A stretch of 64,000 nucleotides of DNA, from NCBI GenBank assembly GCA_037013685.1, contig CM072885.1, forward strand, positions 63,157,785 to 63,221,784. The letters are read 5' to 3'. The position numbers were made by a program, and so were the translations under genes. How positions within the stretch are numbered: position 1 is the first letter of the stretch; every line of letters starts with the position of its first letter. The notes below the pieces were generated by a model, which saw nothing but the letters and a program-made list of their open reading frames with translations, did no database searches and was not told the DNA's origin. This document shows, piece after piece, positions 38,251 through 51,800 of the stretch. This stretch comes from Acridotheres tristis (lineage: Eukaryota > Chordata > Aves > Passeriformes > Sturnidae).

Positions 38251-39572
38251 CTCCTGAGGTTCAACCAGAGCTTTTTCTGCAGCTCTCCCTGTCACAGTGG
38301 CAACTGCAGGCTCCCCTGCTCCAAAGCCAAATGTGCTGCTGCTCCTACCTAGTGAGAGGAGGTCACCAAATATACCATCGACAATTACAGTTTCTTCTGC
38401 TAGCTGTAAAAGGTTTCTAGTCAAGAGTTGCAATTGTCTTCTCGTTGGAATAAAATGTGAGGTATTTTAGGAAGCTCTTAGAGAAGCTGAGTGGATTGAA
38501 GCATTGTTGTGCTAATTAAAGCTTCTTTGATTTTCCAACACTTAATCTAACACTCTGTGAAGTGAGAGTTTTTATAGCAAGGCCAGCCATGGGAGATAAT
38601 GCAACTCCAAAAGTACCTGGTAGAAGCTTTAGCACAGAGCGTTTCTCCTTTTCTCTGCAGCCTGAAAAAGAGTCTGAAGTCGTGGTGTTTCTACAGCCTT
38701 CTGAGGGGAAAAGACACAACTCTGTTTGCTCCTGTGGGCTCTGGGTTACTTCAAGAGCCTGTATTTGGCTGTGTCAAGCCAGGGCAGCTGCTCTTGGGGA
38801 CAGCCCTGAATGAGAATTCAGAATTTCTGAATTTGATCTGCTTTGGCAGTCAGACCATCTGACTTAAACTGCCAGCCCTGAAGGCACCTGCTCCAGATGC
38901 TGCAGAGGATGGGCAACACTTCAACACTGGGGAAGGGGGCACCCATCAGGATAGTTTGGTTTTGCTTTCAGAGCTAAAAGTCGTTTTTTGGCTTGGAGGA
39001 GTTTTAGGATTCTTATTCATTGAAGAATAAAGAGAATGTATATTCACACTTGCTATCCACAGGATTCCATAAAGCAATTGTTCTGTAGCCATTAATCAAA
39101 CAGTGCACGAAAACTGACCAACTTCCAAGATTAACTGCCAGATAAATCAAATTTATGTTGAAATCATCAATATTATCCAAAGAAAGTAACAGGACAATAG
39201 CACTTTGTTACTAAATGGACTCAGCCCCTCTCTGTAATTGAAAGTCTGCTGAATTATTGCTCCTCTTAGAACACACCTGCCAGAGCAGCTGAAGAAGAAA
39301 GGAGCTTATTCCATGGTTCTTCATGTCTGTTACCTAAGCTATACCTGCAGAGACACATTTTTCCCTCAGTGTAGGATGCTTTAGAGAGAACCTATACAGC
39401 AGATGGCTTGGTGTACCCAAAGGAAGGACTCAACATACAACCTTTTTGCAAATTATGAAGTACAAAATACAACATAGGAGGATTTGCATTTTGGGGTAAA
39501 AAACCCACATATTTACTTTTGAGATTAAGTAAGGAATTAACACAGAGATTCAACTAACTCAGTACACAGTGT

Positions 39573-39666
39573 TGGTTGGTTGGGTTTTTGTTGGTTTGTT
39601 TTTATTTGTTGGGTTGTTTGGTCGTTTGGGGTTTTTTTGTTTTGTTTTGTTTGGTTGGTTTTTTTT
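39573..39666 (-). repeat. T/G low-complexity tract (inverse of the A/C tracts)
   Basis: Runs of GGTTT, GTTTT and TTGGTTGG, equivalent to the A/C-rich tracts at 4.25 and 16.1 kb but in the opposite orientation. Confidence 0.85.
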
Positions 39667-41396
39667 AATGGAGTGATTTTAGAGAGCAAAATCATGTCCT
39701 AGGACCTGGTCCCGAATGCAGAAAGTTTCAACAGGAAATAACAGGAGCTTTGCTAAGAGCAAATGGGAGAAGATTGCTACTGCAGAGATGATAAACAAGC
39801 TCTTTTTTTGGTTTGGGTTGGTTTTTTTTAGAGAAAAGAAAGAAGCAATGAAACTTTAGACACACCTAGAGCCAGCAGAACTCAGTGACAGTGATCACTC
39901 CCTTGACTACCACACAGTAGCCAACAACAGACAAACAGTTTGGACCAGACCCATCTAAGATCACTGCAAATCCTTACTGACAACTCCACAAAACAATTTC
40001 AGACAGTTTGTAAGTGATATTCAATCAACTGACTGAACACTCGACGCTATTGATGAACAAGGCTTTCATTGACAAAAGCTTTTCTCGACCAAGAAGGCAA
40101 AACAAGTCAGGCAATAAAATCACAGGACAGGCCACACAAAATGTTCTGCCTCGTCAGGATAATTCCACTTCATTTCACCAATGTGTGATCAGTACTCTGT
40201 GTGCAGCCCACTGCCCCTATCTCCTGAAAAACCCATCTCTAGGTGGACTCCCAACACACAACAGATCTGGCACAAAATAACAAGCATTTATGTCACTGCC
40301 TCCTCTGTGCACAACACAACACTGGGACATGGCATGCATGGCTCTGTCGGAGCACTCTGCACAGAACACGCCTCCATAAAGCAATTTTCCACAGAAAACA
40401 ACATCAAGTCACTTGGATTTGCTGACATCCAACCCAGCCCAAAGCCCATGGTCTGTAACACAGTGGTTTGAAACCTGAAGTCTGCACTTAGATGATAATT
40501 AATACCCACAAACCTTCGGAGGGTGCAATCAGTGTTCACGGACAGTAGGTTTAACCTGATTTTGGGTTTTGGTGGGACTGAGTGATGTCTCAGAAGTGAG
40601 GGCAGCACAGTTTGGCCCCAGAACATTATTCAGGGATAGGTCCAAAAGCCTGCAGAAGCCAAACCTTTGGATTAATTGCACTGTAAAGCTTGAGCTGACA
40701 TTTACAAGCCTCTCAAAGCCCACAGCCACATTTCCCACTCATTACATTGCCACTTCTTATACCACTCAGTAGAAAAACCGTCAATAAAGCAACCATTCAT
40801 TTCAGACAGAGCTGGCCAATAGTGACAGCAGAGAAACCAGACCCCAGAAAATAACCAGACAGAATAAACCTGGGTAAGATCCTTAAAAATTATCTTTAAT
40901 TGATGCCAAGTATGAACAGATGAACGAGTACAGAAGCAGGTAAAACTGCATAGATGAAAACTATGCATTTCAAATAGTTCAGGAAATCATAACATCAGAT
41001 ATTCTAAAAATGGTAAGTCAAACAATTTCACTACTTGGAAGTAAAATGAGCTGTAATGTGACAATGAAGTACATACTTGACCCAAAGTATAAGTGATTGG
41101 TAAATGGTGGAAATAAGTACAGCTGTGTCAGCTTAAATGGTTTGTTGCCCTGATGGTGCACTTTCATATGGAGATTATTCAGTTTATATATTTCACATCG
41201 GCAATATCTGATCTTTAAAGTCAGAGGTATGTCTGAGAGGCCATTTACAGTTCTATTGACAGCTGTTATTTATTCATTTCAAACCGACATACTGCAAAAA
41301 ACCCAATGTTTTACATGTTAAGGAAAGGAAAAGAAAAGATTTCATCGTAGCAGGTTATAGGTAAGGGTTTGCTGAATTTAGTCATAAAAATATCAT

Positions 41397-41420
41397 TTTT
41401 ACTTTTGTACAAAAGTAAAA
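41397..41420. repeat. Perfect 24-bp palindrome
   Basis: The sequence TTTTACTTTTGT followed by its exact reverse complement ACAAAAGTAAAA has no spacer. The symmetry breaks on the next base on each side (T and T). No protein-binding family is obvious; it lies about 6 kb downstream of the KCNA1 stop. Confidence 0.95.
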
Positions 41421-44400
41421 TATACATTTGATCCCAATTACATTATAGAAATGTCACTGAAACAATAACATGGATCAAAGACTGATGCACCTAAAGGAAC
41501 TGAATGCAGTGTCTTCATTTTATTATAGAAACTAGAAATGGAAGATGATTTTTTTTTAATATATAACTTGTAGTGACATTTGCTAGAGCCTGTGAACAGG
41601 TGAAATATACAGAATTACATAGATATTAACAGAAACCTTGAGACAAATTTCAGTTAAGACCTCAGTTTCATTTTATTTCCTTTGAAAATATCAAAGCATG
41701 CTATGCCTTGACAGCATAAATTGTTGACCTCACCGGTGGTAAGTTCACCTGTACTGAGTGAAACTGTAGAACACCCTGAAGTTTCTTTTTTTTTTTTTTT
41801 TTCTTTTTTTTGCAGATACAAATACTGACACCTTTAAGAATACTTGATAAGCATTTCAGGAAAAAGAAATTCCCTACACCTGATTAAGTAAAGCCAGAAC
41901 AACAGAAAACAGAAAAAGAAATTCAGCCTGAATTAAGTCCAACCAAAATTGAAGTGTAGGTCCCTGGTTAAAGCATCTCAGAATAGGAGCCTGTTCCAGA
42001 CTTGCAGGATGCAGGTCTGGGACAAACTTGCCCTGCTGTGCAATTGCAAGGACAGCTCTGCAGTTCCATCCAGCTCTGCTGCTACACGGAGGCTAAATCA
42101 CACCTTGGAGCTGACTCTGCATCCCTGTGAGTCTGAAATTACTCTGAGGATCACTGGCATCAGGCTGCTGGAAGCCTACAGGATCAGACCATTCCTGGAA
42201 AAGCTGCAGTGCCTCCCTCTTCTTCAGGTTAGGGGAAAAGGTTAATCCAGAATGGCACCCCTCAAGCAACAGTTATCAAGGTAGTATTTGGAAAGGAATA
42301 CATTCTCTCCATGTATTGCATGTGTATGCAGAAGATTTTGTTCTAAAATTCCTTTTTCTAATAAATTTCAGATGTTCCTGACCTAGTGTTGGTTGTGTTT
42401 TGTTCAATAAATGCACATATAAGAAACTGCACTGTTCAAGTGTGGACTATGGAAAAGTGAAACTTGCCCTCAGTTCCTCAAAATCATCAAGTTTTGAGGT
42501 TACACTTGAGCTTCAGCTCTCTCACCGTAGAAACTAACTTCGTGTACTTCTGCCTACTGAAAACCATTGTCCCTTAGTAAAGAAAAAACCCTGTCAATAC
42601 GAGTTGCCACTGCTCCTGCTGCCAGTTTGGGCTGCTGCAGCCTACAATGGATGGTACACAGCTGGTTTGCTGAGAAGGGTCTGATCTCTTGAATCTCTGC
42701 CTGGGCAAAAACCACAGCTGCAGACAAGAGGACCCTGGCTGAATTTTGTCCTGTCTCCAGCGCTTTATTCTGTCTCACAAGTGCTACTCCAGGTGACTAA
42801 TAGTACATCAGGCTAGCACGTGTGCAGTTTTGTAAAGTGGAAATTAATTTCCTTGGGCCACAATTGTTTTCAGCTTCCCCAAAGGCAGCAGAGTGGATTA
42901 TCCTCACAAAGGTGTAAACCAGGAACAAAGGGAGGGACTCATCAGAACTGGCACCAGGACTAAGTGTTAGTTTTCCCCTCAGAAAGCCAGGCTGTGAATA
43001 ATGCAGCACTCGTGTACCAAGAGTTTTGGTGCACGTGGGCACCCCCTGCACAACGGGGTCACTTCCAGTACATCCAATGATTATTTACTACAGGCTTATC
43101 TGTCTGAATGGACTTGTGAGGCAGATGAGGTAAACTGCATTAAGCCCCATTGTGTTCGGAATTAAAGCAGCCTTAATTCAATTCAGGTTACTTCCCTTTC
43201 AAAAAGAATGACTCCAAATCAGATTAAGGTTGCTTTAACACTGCAACAGAATGTCCATGCTGGGCTTTAAAGCAGTTTAACAAATCTACTTTAAATGCAC
43301 ACCTTTCATTAATTCGGATTAATTTCCTGAAGTCCCTAGTGGAGATAAGGCTTAGGAGACCCCATGCAGGGAATCTGCAGAGGTTTGCTAGGATGCTGTG
43401 AACTCACAGCCTGGCTTACTGCACCCTGACTTCCTCATGAAGGTGACTAAATCCATTTCAAGGGCTGTGTTGGAGCTGCCACACAGAGGGTTTGAGCTCT
43501 CAGCAGTCTTGCAGCAATCCCTCAATTCTGTGAAGGAACAGGGTGCAGAGTCCTTCATTTCCACTCTCACCCTTGCTCCTCTGCCTCTCCCTACTGCTCC
43601 AGAGCTAAGAATGGTAGAACCAGATGGGGAATTCTGGCAGGGATACCAGCCTATGGGATTCCTGCCTGCTGACTCTCTGCTTCATTCCTGCCTCTGCACT
43701 GCAGTGCACTGCTGCCTTGCCCTTGCCAGGTGAATTCCCTCGCCCCTTTCCCTGAGTGGATGAAGGAAAAGCTGCACAGGACCAGCTAAGAAGCACAGAG
43801 AGGCACAGAGCAGTGGGTGGTAGAGGAGACTTGGGGAATGACTCCTTCTTGCTGGAAAAGCTGCCTTCCCCTCATCAAACTAAAGGCTGCCATGTCCACT
43901 GGGTTCCCTATCCAGCATAATGAGGGCATCACTTCCAGGAGGTCCCTACAAAGGAATTCTCTTGACTCTTGCAGAGAAGCATTACACTGGCCATCAGCTC
44001 ATTTCCAGTTACTTAAAAAACCCTTAGAGTCCACTTGGCAAAAAGAAACATAAGGGCCAAAAGAAAAAAAAAATAAAAGAAGAGATATAAAAAGAAAAAG
44101 AATAAATAAATAAATAATTTTTAAAGGATGCTTGCTGATAAGAACAGGCAGTTTGTTAAGTGCACCTTCAGGCCCACAAAGACATTTCAGCACTCCTGTG
44201 TAAAGGGAGTAAGAAACTGTTTTTTGTGGTTGGTTTTTTTGTGTCAAACTTGTCGAAAATGCATGCCTATGCTACATGAGGTTAATTCCTGTACTCCATA
44301 TGGGTTGAGATCCTTTGCAGTGAGCTATAAATGGACAAAGCAACATTCAGGCTCCCCAAACCACGAGTTCTTATGATCCATCCTGGTCTCCTGACAAAGA

Positions 44401-46240
44401 ATTGCTGCATGCAGCACTTTCCTCTGTGCATAAGCAGAATGATCATCACTCTGCACATTGAATTAAGGTGTGCACACCCAGCTGGGGCAGAAGGAACCCA
44501 AGAGAGGCCTCATCTCCCAAATGCATCCTTCTGATCATCAGTCCCATAGCACTGAACTGATTATTGCTGTTTAGTTTAGTCAGGTGGTGGTTTTAAAAGC
44601 TGAGTGCAGCATTCAAGTCCATTTTTACATCAGAAGTCATATCCTACAATTCAAGAGTTTGGGAAGATCAGGACCACTGGAATTTAATGGGGAGAGAGGT
44701 GTACCATGGGCAAGGGTGTGAGCAGGGGACAGGAAAGAAGCTTTACAACATCTACCTAGAGGATGTAATGCCCTGTTTTATCTGATGCTTTGCACTTCTT
44801 GGAGGAGTTGGAGATCCCTCCGTTCTTGATCTTTCTCATCACTAAGATTCACAGAAGTCACACAGTGAGAAATAAAGTCAAGTCTTTCTGGAAACCTGGC
44901 AGGTCAAGCTTGTGCGTAACTGCAGAGTTAGGGTTGGTTTTTAACTCTAAGTGCCTCGATTTTATTTCATATATACATGTGTCTGCATACGTATGTGACA
45001 CACACAGGAGCAGACATACATATATATATTTATATATTTATACACGTATATACATATATCAGAAAGAGAGGGGAGGAAAGGATCTGTACAGCATGGAAGG
45101 AGATGTGTTCAACAGCAGTTGGCCACATGCTAAGTGCAGAATGAAGATCCTCAACTTTGTCCATTTGAAAAATTTAGATTAGTGCCTACGTTTGTTCAGA
45201 TCAAAGGTTATTATCTTCCAGGGCCTAGCAGTCAAGGCTGTCATGTTGCAGAAGATACCTTCTCCTAGCATTGCTTCCCTCACCAGGAAATGATGGAAGG
45301 AGAGTAAGATCAGCGACCAGGAATAAGAACATGGCTCAAAGGCTGTGATGGGATCTAAGATCTGAAAGGGGATGGAGCAGACAGGGATGGGAGGGCCCTG
45401 CAAAGCCTTTCCCATCTACCTGCTGGGGAATCTAAGGGAAAGAAGAGCACAGTCCTCCAGTCTGACTGGGCAATGCCAGGGCTCCTATTCCTCCTGCACC
45501 CTGCCCTGCAGGGACAAGATGCCAAAAAATCACCTCAGGGAAAGGAAGGGCAGACACAGTGATGGCAATGATGCCTCTGTGAACAGCCTGGGGAAACCTG
45601 AAGCCTTGTATGCACACAACTATGAGTTATTTGGCAGAAGCCAATGCAGAGCCCTGCAGCATCGGACTGGCTGGGGAAGGAAAGTATTCCACGGGCATTG
45701 GTGGTCTCTGCCTGCCTCTTCTGCATCCCTCTCACTCACACTTGATCTTTCTATCCCTAAACCCTTCTGTGCTGTGCCAATAGAAAGCACAGGACACTCC
45801 TGACAGTGGACTGACTTCCTGTCCTTTCCCTCAGTGTCTCTGATCCACTCAGTTCCTGGAGGCACTTTCAGCAATTTTGGGGGGTGTAAGATAAAGGCAC
45901 TGTGCAACTCTCAAAATCAATCTGCTGAGTCTCTTCAGTGAGTTCTGGGGGGGATACAAAAAAGTCTCAACTGATGACTGCAAAAGAAACCAGCTGCTGC
46001 AATTTGGATGCATATAATAGATAAGTTTCATTTACATTCTGAGAATGCACCAAAAAGCATGCATCTGCACCTTTCATCTATAAAGGATACTAGGTTTTTA
46101 GGTGTTGCTATATATAACTTGACTTCTTATTTTCCATATAACTTTCCCTTTAAGGGATGGGATATGTTCCTTTCTGACAACACCTGGACAAAAGCCAACA
46201 CATTTCCCTGAGCAATGCAGGAAAACAATCAAGTTTCTCT

Positions 46241-47454
46241 AATCAGTTCATTCAGGCCCTCAGTCTATCAAGCGCATTTTTTAAAATTTTTATTGTTATC
46301 ATTATTGTTGTTATTATCATCATTATTATTATTATCATTGAATTCATGCACTAATTAATTCAAGTTACACTTTAATCAAATAGGCCATAATGCTGAATAT
46401 TTGAACATGCTTTGATCTCCAAAAGTTATTGTTCCCATTTGACTAACATACGCACTTAAATACAGTACTTTAAATTACTAGTCAACGATTTAATAAATTA
46501 AGGAGTGCACTTCTGGTGAATGCAAATCAAAAAGAAAAAGAAAAGAAATGAAAAAAAGAGAGGAGAAAGGACCTATTTTTAGAAGATTCAGTTCAAACGA
46601 AAGCTTATCGGCTATTGTCTGAGGTAACGTTTCAAGCATGCGATCATAAAATAAATAGTATCAAATTCAAACATGCTTATATTAAACTCCATTGTGCTAT
46701 CTTGCAACAGAGGGGCTTAAAGTTTTGTATCCAGTTCTGAACAGGGATGGGGGGAAAAGTGTGTTTCTATCATCTGCTTGTGAGAGAACTTAGCAGCATT
46801 GCAGATGTTTTGTCTTCAGTTTTGTTTGTTATTCTCCTTTTAGGATATTTCTTCTACGGACAGCAAAAGAGACCAGGCTTAAGTAGGATTTTTAATTATG
46901 TGCTGTGTGGATCTGTAGGTTGGAAGGATGGAATCTTTCACAGAGGGGGCGGAAGGAAAATTTGCACTCCTTCATAAACACCACGGCAAATGCTTGCCGC
47001 AGGTTTTGGCTGATCTTTTTTTACTATTATTATCTGATGCACTTTCTTGCAACTGTGCAGTTTTGCAGAATATTTTTACTGGAATCCATGCATATGCTTA
47101 ATAGCTCTAAAAACTGTCTTGCTTAGTTTAAGATAACTTTATCCAAAAAAAAGGAAAATAAAAAGAGAAGAGATGGGAGAGGAAAAGTTTAGGTCTAGTG
47201 TCATAACGGCTTAAAACTAAACTAGTTCAAATGGTTATCCTTTACCAGGTGGAAAATGTTTTTTTGAAAATAAACAAAATTTTATCTTTCATGGATCCTG
47301 GAAGCTTCTTTATCGCAGAGCAAAGATTTGCAATGCAACAATGCATTTACGAGGTAAATAAAGCATTCAAAGACTATCAGTAAAGCATCTACAAAGTGTG
47401 ACTGTGTCACTAAAGTCTTCAAGCTGTGAGTGGGGATTTTGTTTTGTTTTTTGT
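46241..47454 (-). other. KCNA1: Probable KCNA1 3'UTR (AT-rich)
   Basis: The 1.2 kb after the KCNA1 stop codon in gene sense is AT-rich, free of transposable elements and contains an (ATT)-rich simple tract at about 46290-46340. A minus-strand AATAAA polyadenylation signal lies at 46294-46289 and is the first one I see after the stop. Cleavage there would give a 3'UTR of about 1.2 kb, but later signals (see downstream) would allow a much longer UTR, as in mammals. The end is an inference; no transcript data can be seen. Confidence 0.4.
46289..46294 (-). terminator. KCNA1: Candidate KCNA1 polyadenylation signal
   Basis: AATAAA on the minus strand (TTTATT on plus), about 1.16 kb after the stop codon. 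It is the nearest canonical hexamer. It lies at the edge of an (ATT)n tract, so it could be a chance match in AT-rich DNA. Confidence 0.3.
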
Positions 47455-49091
<1,637 letters not shown>

Positions 49092-50107
49092 CTAAAGGAT
49101 GGAAATACCCAAAAGGGGAAAAGAGAGGCGGGATGGAGGGAGAGGCATCAGGGATGATGGGAGGGTGAAGAAAGAGGGAAGAAGTACCTTTAGGGGGGGC
49201 AGAGGGCAGGTAAGGTGAGGGGTCCTGTCCCCCAAACCGGGAGGCTGAAGGTCTATGGAGTGCACCCCCAGGCTGGGGCTCCCCTCCCCAGCCGTCTCCT
49301 TTAGCCTTTAACTCGATCCGTCCACTTTTCTCGCCGGCTCGACCATCGCCGCAGCTGCTGTCACGAAGCTACCACGCACACACACGCACACACACGCACA
49401 TACACATAAAATAAATAAATAAATATAGAAATAAATATATAAATCACGGGCTGGCTGGGAGGCGAGTCCTTGCAATGCCAACTCAGCAAATTTCCATCAC
49501 CTGCCTCTTCCTTCCCCCCCCCCCCCACCACCACCGCCACTGCCCTGATCCTCTCTTCTTTTGCGCTGGGGAGGGAGGGATGGAAACACTCTGCTTTGAA
49601 GGCATAAAGCTCACTTGCAGGATGGAGGCTGCCAGGGAGGAGAGAAACAGAATAAACCAGCCCCCAAGCCCCTCCACATACACACACACAGGCGCAATGG
49701 ATTGGCTTTCACACCAGCAGGAACATCCCGTTCTGCCCACTACGGCAGCACATGCGGAGTTCTACGCGTCCCTACACATCCCCGGACATTCACCAGGGCC
49801 TCCGAGGCATGAAGGTGCCCCGAACTCATCGGGAGGGCTCCTCGGGCAACTTCAGCGGGGTCAGCTCCTGCAAGGAGTCTCCCGAGCACCGCGCTCCCCG
49901 CTGTGGAGGCTTAGCTGAGCACTGACAACTTCATCACACCAACTGGTGGGGGGGGATTAGGAGAGGGGGAGCAAAGCATCTCCTCTGCTGCTTTGCAGCA
50001 GCTAAAGGTAACCGAGAGAGAGAGACAAGGGGAGGGAGGTCGACATCCCAGACCCAAACAGTCCGAAATCGAGTGTCACAGCGGCAGGGAGAAGGGGCTT
50101 TCCTTAC
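49092..50107 (-). other. KCNA1: Candidate 5'UTR intron of KCNA1
   Basis: The minus strand reads GAGCAG|GTAAGG at 50108/50107, a near-consensus splice donor. About 1.0 kb further in gene sense, a pyrimidine-rich stretch ends in CATCCTTTAG|G at 49092/49091. The mammalian gene has an intron in its 5'UTR with the coding sequence in the last exon, so an intron here would fit. A second donor-like AAAAG|GTACTT lies near 50408 and one near 49187. Inference from motifs only. Confidence 0.4.
49371..49441 (+). repeat. (CA)n followed by (AAAT)n microsatellite
   Basis: An interrupted CACACACG repeat runs from about 49373 to 49406 and grades into AAATAAAT and ATATA. It lies about 450 bp upstream of the KCNA1 start codon in gene sense, within the candidate intron. 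Confidence 0.9.
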
Positions 50108-50108
50108 C

Positions 50109-50760
50109 TGCTCCGGGCGAGACGCGCCGCTTAGGAGTAGGAGCCAGTGCCGGAATGCGTCAAGTCGCCTTGCAGCAGCATCCAAAAAAACCAAACCAAA
50201 ACAAAAACCGCAGCGGCAAACTTAACCCTCCTCCTCCTCCTCTCGCACCCCTCTTTACAACACAGCGATCACTTTACAGGGCTGCCTGCGAGACACTGAA
50301 ATATTCATACACTGTCTTAGGCTGCACCAAGGGCGAGTGGGTTTAATTAGTTTCTGCTGAGAACCGCAGTGGGGGGTGGAGGGTGTGCGCGGAAAAGAGT
50401 GCAAAGTACCTTTTCCAAAAAGGCTCGAGTTAGTCAATAAAATGAAGGAGTCCTAGATAGCTGCTGGCTCTCCAGCTTTCTTGCCTTAGGACAGCTGGAA
50501 AAGGAGCCGGGCGCTGGGCAGCGGCGGCGGGGGAGATGTCAGAGCGCCGCAGCCCTGCAGCCGCATCCCCGGAGTCGGTCTTGGCTCGTCCCGGCAGCAG
50601 CAGCGGCGGAGGCAGGAGGAGGCAGGAGCTGGACGCGTGTGGCAGGAGCGAGAGGACTGCTGAATGCATAAGAGCGTGGAGCAAACTCGAGCCATTTCTT
50701 GACGCTGCAGTATCAGCAGAAACCTGAGAGCTGTTTGGTGCAGCTCGGGGATCGGGAGGG
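50109..50760 (-). other. KCNA1: Candidate KCNA1 first (noncoding) exon region
   Basis: GC-rich DNA directly upstream, in gene sense, of the strong donor at 50108. Its upstream limit (transcription start) cannot be placed from sequence. The position between the donor and the CpG-dense block is the argument. Frames in this region are open mainly because of high GC content. Confidence 0.3.
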
Positions 50761-50877
50761 CGGGGGAGTCGGGGGCCGGAGCCGGCGGAGGAGGGAGGGA
50801 GGGAGGGATGCGCGCTGCCCCCGGGCCGGCCGCCCCCGCACGCTGCGCGCCGCGCCCCCGACGCAATGCGGGCGGCC

Positions 50878-51142
50878 CCGGGATGGGGCTGCGGGATGGG
50901 GCTGCGGGATGGAGCAGCGGGATGGGGCTGCGGGATGGGGCTGCGGGATGGGACAGCGAGATGGGGCTGCGGGATGGAGGTGCGGGATGGAGCTGCATCG
51001 GGATGGGACAGCGAGATGGAGGTGCGGGATGGGGCTGCGGGATGGGGCAGCGGGATGGAGCTGCTTCGGGATGGGGCAGCGGGACGGGGCTGCCTCGGGA
51101 TGGGGCTGCCTCGGGATGGGGCTGCGGGATGGGCTGCGGGAT
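50878..51142 (+). repeat. GC-rich minisatellite, ~13-bp unit GGGATGGGGCTGC
   Basis: About 20 imperfect copies of a 13-14 base unit, with variants GGGATGGAGCTGC, GGGATGGGGCAGC and GAGATGGAGGTGC, and longer units where CTCGG is added. On the plus strand each unit has a GGG and a GGGG tract, so G-quadruplex formation is plausible. The array lies inside the probable KCNA1 promoter CpG block. Confidence 0.93.
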
Positions 51143-51211
51143 CCTGGGCAGCCCGGACAGGTGCGCCGAGGGACGGCGGGACAGCGCTTCGTCCCCCGCA
51201 GCCCCTGCGGC

Positions 51212-51283
51212 GGAGCGGGGCCGCGCATCCCGCACGGAGCGGGACCGCACATCCCGCACGGAGCGGGGCCGCGCATCCCGCAC
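51212..51283 (+). repeat. Tandem repeat, three copies of a 24-bp unit
   Basis: The units 51212-51235, 51236-51259 and 51260-51283 begin GGAGCGGG and end CATCCCGCAC. The first and third are identical; the second differs by two transitions (GGGG/GGGA and CGCG/CGCA). It sits about 70 bp beyond the 13-bp minisatellite. Confidence 0.95.
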
Positions 51284-51498
51284 CGACCCCGGCTGCGGCC
51301 CCGGAGGGCGGCGGCTGCGCCCGCAGTGCCCGGAGCCCCCGGCCCGCCTCGGTACTGGACGGGGCTGCGCAGCCGGAGCCTCCTGGACACACTGGTGGAG
51401 GATAAAGTCCCAGAGGAGCGGTTGGAATTGGGAGGGTTAATCGTCAGGCAGGGACAGTGCCCTTTCATGCTGCTTTATCCCAGCGAATTCGTTTAATT

Positions 51499-51800
51499 GA
51501 TGAATCACATAAGTTCGAGATGGAAAAGACCCATTATGTCATCAGCTGGCCTCCCCTGCCAGCACAGGATTGCTCCCCACAGTATATGATCGCTTACATT
51601 ATATAAAAGCCTGCTGCTCACTTTGTCAGAGCGGGAGCGGTGATCAAATACAACCCGTGCCTGTGTAATTTGAAGCACTCCAGGGCTAAGTAACACCAAG
51701 TTCGTGTTTAACAGACCTGGTCTCATTAGCTTTCCACTGCATAATACATTATCTTCACTTAAGATCACCACCTTGACAGTCCAAAAATACTTAACCACCT
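51499..51800 (-). mobile_element. Old CR1-like 3' end, minus strand
   Basis: The plus strand shows 'aatcacataagttcgagatgg', 'gacccattatgtcatcagctgg' broken pieces, and 'agcacaggattgctccccac' with 'agtatatga'. These resemble the inverted 3' ends of ancient CR1/L3-type elements shared by reptiles. It is more diverged than the other CR1 copies and is the first element met upstream of the KCNA1 CpG block. Family assignment is tentative and its far end uncertain. Confidence 0.5.

Larger units (their letters stand above)
38251..46240. other. Intergenic DNA downstream of KCNA1
   Basis: About 8 kb without a supportable gene or transposable element. It holds a T/G low-complexity tract (39573-39666), a poly(T) tract (about 41788-41812), a perfect 24-bp palindrome (41397-41420) and an AT/TATA microsatellite (about 45013-45060). 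Several minus-strand AATAAA signals are present (seen as TTTATT near 44962, 41671, 41518 and 41268), so part of it could be long 3'UTR of KCNA1, whose mammalian mRNA has a long 3'UTR. Confidence 0.35.
50480..51380 (-). promoter_or_regulatory. KCNA1: CpG-rich island, probable KCNA1 promoter
   Basis: CpG dinucleotides are dense from about 50515 to 50600 and again from 50750 to 50880 and 51160 to 51360, unlike almost all other parts of the window. The block lies 1.6-2.4 kb upstream of the KCNA1 start codon in gene sense. CpG-island promoters are common for neuronal ion-channel genes. There is no clear TATA box. The overlapping open frames of 179 to 320 codons on both strands result from GC-rich repeats without stop codons. 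Confidence 0.55.

Noticed and set aside
50430..51496. Several overlapping frames of 179-320 codons on both strands, Pro/Ser/Arg-rich or Gly/Trp/Met-rich
   Set aside because: They arise from GC-rich minisatellite DNA; open in many frames at once, with no domain and no Kozak-supported start.
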